Source: DATBVX01 sp963810775 (lineage in GTDB: Bacteria; Pseudomonadota; Gammaproteobacteria; Steroidobacterales; Steroidobacteraceae). Taken from it: DNA of 64,000 bases. The stretch is from positions 124,001-188,000 of the forward strand of contig CAWEOT010000006.1 in NCBI GenBank assembly GCA_963810775.1, written 5' to 3'. Below the pieces are notes generated by a model. That model was not told where the DNA came from, ran no database searches, and saw nothing but the letters and a program-made list of their open reading frames with translations. Positions 1-7,735 of this stretch are shown one piece after another; within the stretch, counting starts at the first letter, position 1; each line of letters starts with the position of its first letter. The position numbers and the translations under genes are program-made.

Positions 1-430
1 CATGGCCGGCGGACAGGCGCTCGATCTCGGCGCTGTCGGTCAACGCCTCGCCGTGAGTGAATTGGAAGAAATGCACCGTCGCAAGACCGGGGCGCTCATT
101 CGCGCGAGCGTGCTGATGCCCGCATCAGCACAGCACATCGATTCGGAGCGTTACGCAGTGCTGGATCAGTTCGCGCGCTACATCGGGCTTGCGTTCCAGG
201 TTCAGGACGACATTCTGGATGTGGAAGGCGATCCAGCGACGGTGGGCAAGCCGACAGGCGCAGACCGCACGAAGGACAAACCTACCTATCCAAGCGTCAT
301 CGGTCTCGAAGCCTCGAAGCGCCGCTGCCGCGAGCTTCATGCGCTTGCGATCGACAGCCTGAAGGACTTCGGCCCCGGCGCCGATAATCTGCGCTGGCTC
401 GCGGACTTCGTCATCGAGCGCGACAGCTGA
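1..430 (+). CDS. ispA: (2E,6E)-farnesyl diphosphate synthase, C-terminal part
   Basis: Only the C-terminal part (about 142 residues) lies in the window; the gene starts upstream of base 1. The second aspartate-rich motif, DDILD, followed by VEGDPATVGKPTGAD and the KPTYP segment, is typical of class I trans-prenyltransferases of the IspA type. These condense IPP with DMAPP or GPP to farnesyl diphosphate in the cytosol. The stop TGA is at 428-430 and dxs starts 38 bp downstream on the same strand. The usual gammaproteobacterial ispA-dxs order supports the call. The exact chain length of the product cannot be read from this fragment. Confidence 0.93.
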   Translation, partial: MAGGQALDLGAVGQRLAVSELEEMHRRKTGALIRASVLMPASAQHIDSERYAVLDQFARYIGLAFQVQDDILDVEGDPATVGKPTGADRTKDKPTYPSVIGLEASKRRCRELHALAIDSLKDFGPGADNLRWLADFVIERDS

Positions 431-468
431 TTCGCCGCCACGCTGCCCCCGCTAGTACACTTCACGAC

Positions 469-2379
469 ATGGCTGACCAGCCTCAATATCCCCTGCTCGA
501 TGCGATCCGCTCTCCCGCCGACCTGCGCAAACTCCCGGCGAGCGAGCTCGAAGCGCTGGCCGCAGAGCTGCGCATGTTTCTCATTCAAACCGTGGCGACA
601 CGGGGCGGCCACTTTGCAGCGGGCCTGGGTACCGTCGAGCTGACGATTGCACTTCATTATGTCTACGAGACACCCGTCGATCGCATTGTGTGGGATGTGG
701 GCCACCAGGCATATCCGCACAAAGTGCTGACCGGGCGACGCGAGCGCCTGCACACCATCAAGCAGACCGGCGGTCTCGCCCCCTTCCCTTCGCGCTCCGA
801 GAGCGCTTTCGACACGTTTGGCGTGGGCCACTCGAGCACCTCGATCAGCGCGGCGCTCGGCATGGCCATCGGTGCGGCGCGCTCGGGAGAGCAGCGCCGC
901 GTGGTTGCAGTGATCGGCGACGGCGCGATGAGTGCAGGTCTCGCCTTCGAGGCGCTCAACCATGCCGGGAGCCTCGATACCGACCTGCTTGTCATCCTCA
1001 ACGACAACGACATGTCGATTTCCGAAAACGTCGGCGCGCTCTCCAACTATTTCGCCAAGGTGCTCTCGGGGAAGCTGTACGCGGGCCTGCGCGAGGGCAG
1101 CAAGAAAGTGTTGCGGCAGATGCCCACGGCGTGGGAACTCGCGAGACGTTCCGAAGAGCACATGAAAGGCATGGTGCTTCCGGGAACCATGTTCGAAGAG
1201 ATGGGCTGGAACTACATCGGGCCGATCGATGGGCATGACCTCAAGGCGTTGACGCGCACTCTGCGCAACCTCAAGGGACTGCACGGCCCGCAGCTGCTGC
1301 ACATCGCAACCCGCAAAGGCAAAGGCTATCCGCCCGCCGAAGCTGACCCGATCAAGTGGCACGGCCCCGGGCCATTCGATCCAGTGAGCGGCACGATCTA
1401 CAAGGAAAAGGCCAGCGGGCCGACCTATTCGCAGGTTTTTGGACAATGGCTGTGCGACATCGCGGAGCGTGATGCCCGCATTGTCGGCATCACGCCGGCG
1501 ATGCGCGAAGGCTCAGGACTGGTCGAATTCGAGAAGCGTTTCCCGGACAGGTACTTCGATGTCGGGATTGCCGAACAGCACGCCGTGACCTTCGCCGCGG
1601 GCCTCGCGTGCGAAGGGACTCGCCCGGTGGTCGCGATCTACTCCACCTTCCTGCAACGCGGCTACGACCAGCTGATCCACGACGTCGCCTTGCAGAAGCT
1701 CCCGGTGTTGTTTGCTATCGATCGCGCCGGGCTCGTGGGTGGCGACGGTGTGACTCACCAGGGCAACTACGATCTGAGCTACCTGCGCTGCATTCCGAAC
1801 ATGGTCGTCATGGCGCCAGCAGACGAAAACGAATGCCGCCAGATGCTCTACACCGCCACGACGCTCGAGCAGCCGGCGGCGGTGCGCTATCCGCGCGGCC
1901 AAGGGCCAGGTGTCGCCGTCCAGGACACCATGCAGGCGTTGCCGCTCGGTCGAGCTCAGGTGAGGCGCGAGGGACGCAGTGGGTTGGCGATCCTTGCGTT
2001 CGGAACGATGGTCGCGCCAGCAGAGCGCATCGCCGAGCGCCTCGACGCTACGCTCGTCAACATGCGCTTCATCAAGCCGCTGGACGAAGAGCTGGTGGAA
2101 CGCCTGTCCGCGCGTCATGCGGCGTTCGTTACCATCGAAGAAAACGCGATCGCCGGTGGTGCCGGCGCAGCGGTCGGGGAACTACTAGCCGTGCGCGGCA
2201 TACAAATGCCGCTACTGCACCTTGGAATTCCGGACCAATTCGTGGAACACGGTTCGCGCGATGACTGTCTGAAAATGGCCGGTCTTGATCCGGCAGCGCT
2301 GGAAGCGGCGATCGAGCGCTTCTGGCAGCGGCCAGGCCTCGCCCCCGCCGCACCCGCGTCCGCGTCCGCGTCCGCGTGA
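469..2379 (+). CDS. dxs: 1-deoxy-D-xylulose-5-phosphate synthase
   Basis: A 636-residue thiamine-diphosphate enzyme that condenses pyruvate and glyceraldehyde 3-phosphate, the entry step of the MEP isoprenoid pathway. Visible motifs are DVGHQAYPHK near residue 80, the TPP-binding stretch from VAVIGDGAMSAG to NDNDMSIS (about 145-185), and FDVGIAEQHAVTFAAGLA near residue 370. The length is slightly above the 620 residues usual for the family because of an Ala-Ser tail encoded by a short hexanucleotide repeat at the 3' end. It follows ispA by 38 bp and is probably co-transcribed with it, which couples precursor supply to prenyl chain elongation. Confidence 0.98.
   Translation: MADQPQYPLLDAIRSPADLRKLPASELEALAAELRMFLIQTVATRGGHFAAGLGTVELTIALHYVYETPVDRIVWDVGHQAYPHKVLTGRRERLHTIKQTGGLAPFPSRSESAFDTFGVGHSSTSISAALGMAIGAARSGEQRRVVAVIGDGAMSAGLAFEALNHAGSLDTDLLVILNDNDMSISENVGALSNYFAKVLSGKLYAGLREGSKKVLRQMPTAWELARRSEEHMKGMVLPGTMFEEMGWNYIGPIDGHDLKALTRTLRNLKGLHGPQLLHIATRKGKGYPPAEADPIKWHGPGPFDPVSGTIYKEKASGPTYSQVFGQWLCDIAERDARIVGITPAMREGSGLVEFEKRFPDRYFDVGIAEQHAVTFAAGLACEGTRPVVAIYSTFLQRGYDQLIHDVALQKLPVLFAIDRAGLVGGDGVTHQGNYDLSYLRCIPNMVVMAPADENECRQMLYTATTLEQPAAVRYPRGQGPGVAVQDTMQALPLGRAQVRREGRSGLAILAFGTMVAPAERIAERLDATLVNMRFIKPLDEELVERLSARHAAFVTIEENAIAGGAGAAVGELLAVRGIQMPLLHLGIPDQFVEHGSRDDCLKMAGLDPAALEAAIERFWQRPGLAPAAPASASASA
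2356..2377 (+). repeat. Hexanucleotide microsatellite at the dxs 3' end
   Basis: Three tandem copies of GCGTCC plus a partial fourth lie directly before the dxs stop codon and encode an alternating Ala-Ser tail. Six-base units keep the frame, so copy-number change would only lengthen or shorten the tail. No function is visible. Confidence 0.7.
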
Positions 2380-2426
2380 GACCGTGACAGCAGGCGCCGC
2401 TCCGTGAGCGCCCACTGCCGCGTGCG

Positions 2427-2432
2427 TATAAT
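2427..2432 (+). promoter_or_regulatory. Candidate -10 element for folE2
   Basis: A perfect TATAAT lies 32 bp before the folE2 ATG, in the 84-bp gap after dxs. No convincing -35 hexamer sits 16-18 bp upstream, so folE2 may have its own weak or activator-dependent promoter. No Zur-like palindrome was recognised around it, although folE2 genes are often zinc-regulated in other bacteria. Confidence 0.4.
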
Positions 2433-2463
2433 CTCCCTGCCCGCAATCATCTGAGAATCGAAA

Positions 2464-3291
2464 ATGGACGCCAGGACTCGCAAACCCGCCGTGGTCGGCA
2501 TAGAGGACGTGCAGAATCGCGCCGATACGCGCCGCATTCCGATCAACCGCGTCGGAGTGAAGGATGTGTACCACCCGGTCCGCGTCAAGGATCGTTCCAG
2601 CGGCGAGCAGCACACCATCGCCAACTTCAACATGTACGTGAACCTGCCGCATGACTTCAAAGGCACGCACATGTCGCGCTTCATCGAGATCCTGCACCAC
2701 GAACGCGAGATCTCTGTGGACTCGTTCCGCGCATTGCTCGAGGAAATGACCCGGCGGCTCGATGCCGATGCAGGGCACATCGAAATGTCGTTCCCGTACT
2801 TCGTGATGAAGAAGGCGCCGGTCTCGGGTGTCGAGAGCCTTATGGACTATCGCGCCTCACTGATCGGCGAGCGACGTGCGGGGTGCACCGACATTTGGAT
2901 CAAGGTGGTCGTTGCGGTAACCAGCCTCTGTCCGTGCTCAAAGAAGATCTCCGATTACGGCGCGCACAATCAGCGTTCGCACATTACGCTCACGGTGCGC
3001 ATACGCGAGCACATCTGGATCGAGGAGCTGATCGACCTCGCCGAGAAGGAAGCCTCGTGCGAGCTATACGGCATTCTCAAGCGTCCGGATGAGAAGTACG
3101 TGACCGAGCACGCCTATGACAATCCGAAATTCGTCGAGGACATGGTGCGCGACATCGCGCTGCGTCTCAACGAGGATGAGCGCGTGTTGGCGTATGTCGT
3201 GGAATCGGAGAATTTCGAGTCAATCCACAACCACTCAGCTTACGCTCTGATCGAGACGGACAAGGAGTCGTCTCGCAGTGGCGGGCGCTGA
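2464..3291 (+). CDS. folE2: GTP cyclohydrolase FolE2 (type IB)
   Basis: A 275-residue enzyme converting GTP to 7,8-dihydroneopterin triphosphate, the first step of folate (and queuosine precursor) synthesis. The family signature is seen in NRVGVKDVYHPV, the catalytic VTSLCPCSKKISDYGAHNQR segment (about 155-175) and SHITLTVR. FolE2 is the tunnel-fold isozyme unrelated in sequence to zinc-dependent FolE and can work with other metals, so it commonly supports growth under zinc limitation. It has a TATAAT-like element upstream. No folE is visible in the window, so whether this is the only GTP cyclohydrolase I of the cell is unknown. tgt and queA, which act downstream in queuosine synthesis, are also on this window. 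Confidence 0.95.
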   Translation: MDARTRKPAVVGIEDVQNRADTRRIPINRVGVKDVYHPVRVKDRSSGEQHTIANFNMYVNLPHDFKGTHMSRFIEILHHEREISVDSFRALLEEMTRRLDADAGHIEMSFPYFVMKKAPVSGVESLMDYRASLIGERRAGCTDIWIKVVVAVTSLCPCSKKISDYGAHNQRSHITLTVRIREHIWIEELIDLAEKEASCELYGILKRPDEKYVTEHAYDNPKFVEDMVRDIALRLNEDERVLAYVVESENFESIHNHSAYALIETDKESSRSGGR

Positions 3292-3378
3292 ACACGCGGC
3301 GTGCTGCCCGGCAGCGCCGATCCACCGCAACGTCGGGCCAGTGCGATCTCGGCCAGTTTAGGAAGTCTTGGTTGCGAC

Positions 3379-3825
3379 CTATCTGAATACGGTGGCCAGC
3401 AGGTTCTGAGTCGTTTCGCCGCCGGTCTTGCCGACATAGGCGGTCACGGCGGGAACGAACTTGGTCGCGGTTTCGGGATTCAGCCCCATACGGCCAAGAG
3501 CGTCGTTCAACCCGGCCATGTTCGTCACCGGCCCCGTCACGGCACCAAGCCTGCGGGCCGTGTCCAGGTAGGTGGCGCCTGGAACGAGGCGCGCCACCCG
3601 CTCGAAATCATCCTTGGCAAGTTTTTCCTGCGCGAGCGCCAGCATTGAGCCGATTCCACCCCTCGCTTGATTTTCTGTGACTCCCAGTTCGCTGTGGAGC
3701 AGGCTGACGAGCGGCTCCCTGAACGACTTAAGTGAGTCGAGGTTTTGCGCCGGGGTCAGGTTTTGGGCCGAGGCGACCGGCGCTATGGCTAGCACAACGA
3801 GCAGACAGACGATTCTGCGGTACAT
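3379..3825 (-). CDS. Secreted DUF2780 family protein
   Basis: A 148-residue protein of unknown function. Residues 1-21 (MYRRIVCLLVVLAIAPVASA) form a Sec signal peptide with an ASA cleavage site, so the product is probably periplasmic. The mature part matches my recollection of DUF2780: a helical N-terminal half (SELGVTENQARGGIGSMLALA) and a GPVTNMAGLNDALGRMGL / KFVPAVTAYV C-terminal half. A good Shine-Dalgarno (GGGAG) precedes the ATG. A decayed second copy lies about 160 bp upstream on the same strand (3985-4194), indicating a past tandem duplication. It is convergent with folE2, 87 bp away. Confidence 0.8.
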   Translation of the reverse strand: MYRRIVCLLVVLAIAPVASAQNLTPAQNLDSLKSFREPLVSLLHSELGVTENQARGGIGSMLALAQEKLAKDDFERVARLVPGATYLDTARRLGAVTGPVTNMAGLNDALGRMGLNPETATKFVPAVTAYVGKTGGETTQNLLATVFR

Positions 3826-3934
3826 GGAGTGACTCCCTTCACCCGGAAACTCGGCGCGGGAAATTAGCTCCGGTGGATGCCGGCGTCAATCGACCCTTCG
3901 GGCAGATGAAGGTCGAGAGGCGTCGACCATCATC

Positions 3935-3960
3935 CCCGGAGCTGACGAGTCAGCTCCGGG
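3935..3960. repeat. Perfect 11-bp inverted repeat (hairpin)
   Basis: CCCGGAGCTGA and its exact reverse complement are separated by a CGAG loop. The structure lies between the DUF2780 remnant and the intact DUF2780 gene. Neither side carries a T-run, so a classical intrinsic terminator is not supported. It could be the old 3' hairpin of the upstream copy or a leader structure of the downstream gene. Confidence 0.6.
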
Positions 3961-3984
3961 ATCGTTCATGCGGGCTGGGCCAGG

Positions 3985-4194
3985 TTATTTGAATACGCCT
4001 GCGAGCAGATTCGAAACACCACTGCCGCCTGCGTTGCCGATGTGCTTGGAAGCGGCAGGCACGAATTTGGCTGCCGTGTCCGGAGACATCGCAAGCGGCC
4101 GAGCGCTGATTGCAAGCCCTTTCATATCCGTAACGGGTCCCGTGACGGCACCCTGCAATGCACCAACTTCGCGGAAACTACCGCTGGGCTGCTA
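3985..4194 (-). pseudogene. DUF2780 remnant (C-terminal half of a second copy)
   Basis: Translating the minus strand from 4191 to the TAA at 3985-3987 gives about 68 codons after an in-frame stop at 4192-4194. The last 55 residues align closely with the neighbouring intact gene: GAVTGPVTDMKGL versus GAVTGPVTNMAGL, AAKFVPA versus ATKFVPA, and NLLAGVFK versus NLLATVFR at the very end. The signal peptide and N-terminal half are missing, and no suitable start codon precedes the conserved part. This is what a decayed tandem duplicate, or the surviving end of a deleted gene, would look like. Confidence 0.72.
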
Positions 4195-4265
4195 TGAGCG
4201 TCGATTGGACCAAAGGGTCAGGGAGGATCCGAAAACCGCGAGCGGGCATGCCCGCGAGAGCACGC

Positions 4266-5531
4266 TCAGCTGGCCCTGCGCTCGGCGTGTTGCAGGCGGC
4301 CGATCAGGCTGCGCAGAAAGACCTTGTTGAAGCGCAGCTGACAGGATGCGGAAACCTGTTCGAGCAGCGTCGAGCTCACCTTCATCACCGTGACTTCGCC
4401 GTCCGCCTTGATCGTCGCGGTGCGCTTGGCGCCGCGCACGTAGCTCGTCTCACCGAAACAATCGCCACTGGCGAGCCGGCCGAGCTCCTGGCCATGGCGT
4501 TCTACCTTCACATGACCGGAGACAATGATGTAGAAACGGTCATCCATCTCGCCTTCCTTGACGATTTCCTCGCCGTTCGTGTACTCCTGCCAGCTGCTCG
4601 CGCGCAGCACTTCCCAGATCTCGCCGTGTGAGAAATCGTGGAAAAACTTCAGGCGCCTGAGCAGATCGAACTGCTGCTGGCTGTCGATCTCCTCGTACTG
4701 TGCGCGCAGCTTCTGGTGCACGCGCGTGAGCTCGGCAGCGAAATCCAGGCCGCTCTTGTAACGCTTGTCCGACTCCTTCTGCAGCGCGGTGGCGACGACG
4801 TTTTCCAGCTCCTCGGGAATTTCCTTGCGCATCGTGTGAATTGGCGGCGGCGTCGCGAACACGATCTGGTGCAGGAGCTTGGAAAGATTGCCGGCGCGAA
4901 ACGGTCGGAACCCGGTCAGCAGCTCGTACATGACCGCGCCCAGCGAGTATAGATCCGATTTGTTGGTGATCTCGGCGTTCTGCACCTGCTCCGGCGACAT
5001 GTAGCTGGGGCTGCCAGCGATGCCCTGGATGCTCGAGATGTCGGAGTCCGCGACCAGCGCGATGCCGAAGTCGATGATGCGCACGTCGCTGTCGGTCGTG
5101 AGCATGATGTTGCTGGGCTTGATGTCGCGATGGATCACGCCGCGGCCATGCGCGTAGTGCAGCGCCTTGGCGCACTTGAACATGATCTCCACCGCATCAT
5201 CGACGCGCAGCAGGTTGTCGGGACGGCAGTACGCGACCAGGGTGCGCGCGCCCTGTACGTGCTCGGTCACGATGTAGCAGTGACCGTTCTCCTCGCCCGC
5301 GTCGTAGATCGGCAGGATATTCGGATGCTGCAGCATGCCCACCATGTGGGCCTCGGACAGGAACATCTTGCGCGCCACTTTGGCGCGCTCCTCGTCCCCG
5401 CCGGTCTCCATGTTGTAGACCTTGATCGCGACGTCGCGGCCGTAGTACGGGTCATGGGAGAGGTAGACGACGCCGGTGCTGCCGCGACCGACTTCGTTGA
5501 TGATGACGTACTTGCCGATTTTCTCCGGCAC
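4266..5531 (-). CDS. Ser/Thr protein kinase with C-terminal cyclic-nucleotide-binding domain
   Basis: With the GTG at 5531 as start the protein has 421 residues. Residues 7-275 form a eukaryotic-type kinase domain: glycine loop GRGSTG (15-20), VAIK lysine 37, HRDIKPSN (134-141, catalytic D136), DFG (154-156) and SPSYMSPEQ as activation segment. Residues about 300-390 are a cyclic-nucleotide-binding domain with the phosphate-binding cassette FGETSYVRGAKRTATI (conserved E361, R370). No transmembrane segment is seen, so it should be a cytosolic kinase gated by cAMP or cGMP, by family logic. The frame stays open to 5741, with an ATG at 5654 and a TTG at 5741; that extension has no recognisable homology, so the start is uncertain. 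It lies downstream of thiL on the same strand. Confidence 0.88.
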   Translation of the reverse strand: MPEKIGKYVIINEVGRGSTGVVYLSHDPYYGRDVAIKVYNMETGGDEERAKVARKMFLSEAHMVGMLQHPNILPIYDAGEENGHCYIVTEHVQGARTLVAYCRPDNLLRVDDAVEIMFKCAKALHYAHGRGVIHRDIKPSNIMLTTDSDVRIIDFGIALVADSDISSIQGIAGSPSYMSPEQVQNAEITNKSDLYSLGAVMYELLTGFRPFRAGNLSKLLHQIVFATPPPIHTMRKEIPEELENVVATALQKESDKRYKSGLDFAAELTRVHQKLRAQYEEIDSQQQFDLLRRLKFFHDFSHGEIWEVLRASSWQEYTNGEEIVKEGEMDDRFYIIVSGHVKVERHGQELGRLASGDCFGETSYVRGAKRTATIKADGEVTVMKVSSTLLEQVSASCQLRFNKVFLRSLIGRLQHAERRAS

Positions 5532-5653
5532 GCCGGTTCCCGGTCGTGCGGAGCGCTCTGCGATCAGATTACGAATGATGATTCCCCATGCGCTGTCCGG
5601 GCGGCAGGATACGGTTGGGGTCAGGAGCGATCTGTGACGTAATTCCCGGATCA

Positions 5654-5673
5654 TTCCCGCGTGACCGCGGGAA
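5654..5673. repeat. 8-bp inverted repeat between thiL and the kinase
   Basis: TTCCCGCG, a TGAC loop and CGCGGGAA form a perfect hairpin that covers the alternative ATG (5652-5654) of the kinase. It may be a processing or attenuation structure between thiL and the kinase, and it argues mildly for a kinase start further downstream. Confidence 0.5.
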
Positions 5674-5747
5674 CCTCGAGCACAGGCGAATTCTGAGATA
5701 TTTGAACGGCCTCCGAGGCCTGCGCTCAGGGATTCCCGCAAGCCTCC

Positions 5748-6716
5748 TCAGCGCGAGAAATGGTCGAAGCCACGAAGCGTCGGACTGACCGGGCTTCCAT
5801 CCTGAAACACAAGGCCCGGCTGCGACTCGATCACTCCGATCCTGGACAGGGCACAACCTGCCGCCGCTTCGATGTCCGGGATCAAGCGCACACGATCGGG
5901 CGCCAGGGTAAAGCACAACTCGTAATCATCGCCGCCCGCGAGTGCCAGCTCGAAAGCGCGCGTTGCTTCAAAAGTCTCGGTGAGCGCGCGGGACCTGGGC
6001 AATCGATCAGGATCGATGCGGGCACCGACGCCACTCGCCTCGAGGATATGACCGAGATCGGCGCCCAGGCCGTCGGAGATATCGATCGTGGCGGAGGCCA
6101 ACCCGCGTAGTGCCTTGCCCAATCCGATCCGTGGCACCGGTCTCAGGAAACGCTCGATCAGGTAATCCCGGTGAGCTGCACTGGACGTGTCTGCACGCTT
6201 CTCGATCAGCGCCAGGCCTGCGGCCGCGTCGCCCAGATGTCCGCTCACGAAAACCAAGTCGCCGGGCTGCGCGCCACTTCGGCGCAGTGCCTTTCCGGCA
6301 GGGACGTGACCCATGATCTGCACCGTGACCGTCAGCGGACCAGCCGTCGTATCGCCGCCGATCAACGTCACGTCATGGGCGCGAGCCAACGAGAAAAACC
6401 CGGCGCAGAAGCCCTCCAGCCAACTCTCGTCGGCAGCAGGCAACGTCAGTGCCAGCGTCGCCCATGCGGGCATCGCGCCCATCGCTGCAATATCACTGAG
6501 GTTGACCGCCAGCGCACGGTAGCCGATGTCTGCCGCCGAAGTGTCCGGCGGAAAGTGGACTCCGGCGACGATCGTGTCGACGGTGACCACGAGTTCGGTA
6601 CCGTCCGGTACCCGCACGAGCGCCGCATCGTCGCCGATGCCAAGAGTGACGTCTTCGCACCTGGGACCCGCGTCCGCAAAGAAGCGTTTTATCAGTTCGA
6701 ACTCACCGAGAGGCAT
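5748..6716 (-). CDS. thiL: Thiamine-monophosphate kinase
   Basis: A 322-residue ATP-dependent enzyme that phosphorylates thiamine monophosphate to the cofactor thiamine diphosphate. Typical features are GEFELIKRFF at the N-terminus, the metal/ATP-binding IGDDAALV, TVDTIVAGVHF, and GGDTTAG around residue 145. The ATG at 6716 is preferred because AAGGGA lies 9 bases upstream; a GTG at 6734 overlapping the nusB stop would add six residues. The nusB-thiL order is standard in Proteobacteria. Its product is the cofactor of Dxs, encoded 4 kb away. Confidence 0.97.
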   Translation of the reverse strand: MPLGEFELIKRFFADAGPRCEDVTLGIGDDAALVRVPDGTELVVTVDTIVAGVHFPPDTSAADIGYRALAVNLSDIAAMGAMPAWATLALTLPAADESWLEGFCAGFFSLARAHDVTLIGGDTTAGPLTVTVQIMGHVPAGKALRRSGAQPGDLVFVSGHLGDAAAGLALIEKRADTSSAAHRDYLIERFLRPVPRIGLGKALRGLASATIDISDGLGADLGHILEASGVGARIDPDRLPRSRALTETFEATRAFELALAGGDDYELCFTLAPDRVRLIPDIEAAAGCALSRIGVIESQPGLVFQDGSPVSPTLRGFDHFSR

Positions 6717-6730
6717 CGATGTGCGTCCCT

Positions 6731-7195
6731 TCACGCCTCAGCTGACGGTACACCGCGCTCGCCGGCACGCAGTTGTGCAGCCGCACGATCCAGGACCGCG
6801 TTCACGTACTTGTGCCCATCGGTTGCACCAAACTTTTTCGCGAGGCCGACCCCCTCATTGATGACGACGCGGAACGGGACGTCGCTTCGGACCTTGAGCT
6901 CGTAGAGCCCGATGAGCAATATCGCGTGCTCGACCGGGTCCAGATCCTTGGTGGGCCTGTCGAGGAGCGAGGCTAAGTCGGCATCGAGCAGGTCGCGCGA
7001 CCCGCACACCTGCTGCACCAATTCCCGGAAGTATTCGCTGTCGGCGCGCGGCATGTCTTCGTTGGTCATGAATTGCTGGTGCAAATCCTGCCAGGGCTGC
7101 GAGTTGAGCTGCGCCTGGTAGATCGCCTGCATCGCCAGCCTGCGCGCTACCGAACGTGCGCGAGTGCTCGGGCGCACCTGTGGGGAACTGGTCAT
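6731..7195 (-). CDS. nusB: Transcription antitermination protein NusB
   Basis: A 154-residue all-helical RNA-binding protein that pairs with NusE (ribosomal S10) on boxA RNA to promote antitermination in rRNA operons. The segments RSVARRLAMQAIYQAQL, ILLIGLYEL and VPFRVVINEGVGLAKKFGATDGHKYVNAVLD are hallmark NusB sequences. The start is ATG at 7195. It follows ribH by 9 bp and is probably translated from the same mRNA, a very common ribH-nusB pairing. Confidence 0.97.
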   Translation of the reverse strand: MTSSPQVRPSTRARSVARRLAMQAIYQAQLNSQPWQDLHQQFMTNEDMPRADSEYFRELVQQVCGSRDLLDADLASLLDRPTKDLDPVEHAILLIGLYELKVRSDVPFRVVINEGVGLAKKFGATDGHKYVNAVLDRAAAQLRAGERGVPSAEA

Positions 7196-7204
7196 CGACC
7201 GCCC

Positions 7205-7681
7205 TCAGCCTTCCAGGCGCCTCAGCAGATTGGCCATCTCAATCGCGGTTACCGCTGCTTCCGCACCCTTGTTGCCGCTCTTGGCGCCCGCGCGCTCCAC
7301 GGCCTGCTCGATGGTATCGGTCGTGAGCACGCCGAACGCGATCGGGACGCCCGTTTCGAGTGCCACGCGTGACAGTCCACTCGCGCACTCGCCGGCGACA
7401 TACTGGAAATGCGGCGTCGCGCCCCGGATCACGGCACCCAGCGCAATCACCGCATCATGCCGACGCGCAGCGAGAAGCTTTTTCACCGTCAACGGCATCT
7501 CGAACGCGCCCGGAACCCGCACCAGCTCGATCTGCTTTTCGGATGCGCCGTGGCGCTGCAGCGTTTCGATCGCCGCGCGGATCAGGCTCTCGACAATGAA
7601 TTCATTGAAGCGCGAGGCGACGATCGCGAACCGCAGGTCGCGCGCCAGATGATCACCTTCCACCGTGCGAATCGTATCCAT
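7205..7681 (-). CDS. ribH: 6,7-dimethyl-8-ribityllumazine synthase
   Basis: A 158-residue subunit that condenses 5-amino-6-ribitylaminouracil with 3,4-dihydroxy-2-butanone 4-phosphate to lumazine, the penultimate riboflavin step. Visible landmarks are VASRFNEFIVESLI, VPGAFEMPLTVKKL, ALGAVIRGATPHFQYVAGE (with the catalytic His) and PIAFGVLTTDT. The enzyme usually forms a 60-mer capsid or smaller pentamers. It sits between ribB and nusB on the minus strand. Confidence 0.97.
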   Translation of the reverse strand: MDTIRTVEGDHLARDLRFAIVASRFNEFIVESLIRAAIETLQRHGASEKQIELVRVPGAFEMPLTVKKLLAARRHDAVIALGAVIRGATPHFQYVAGECASGLSRVALETGVPIAFGVLTTDTIEQAVERAGAKSGNKGAEAAVTAIEMANLLRRLEG

Positions 7682-7735
7682 GGGTCTCTTGCTGGAAAGG
7701 GGTCGGCAGTATAGCGGATGCGCTTGTCCCGACCT

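Noticed and set aside
337..1446. 369-codon open frame opposite dxs
   Set aside because: Antisense to a highly conserved gene; no motif or start signal supports it.
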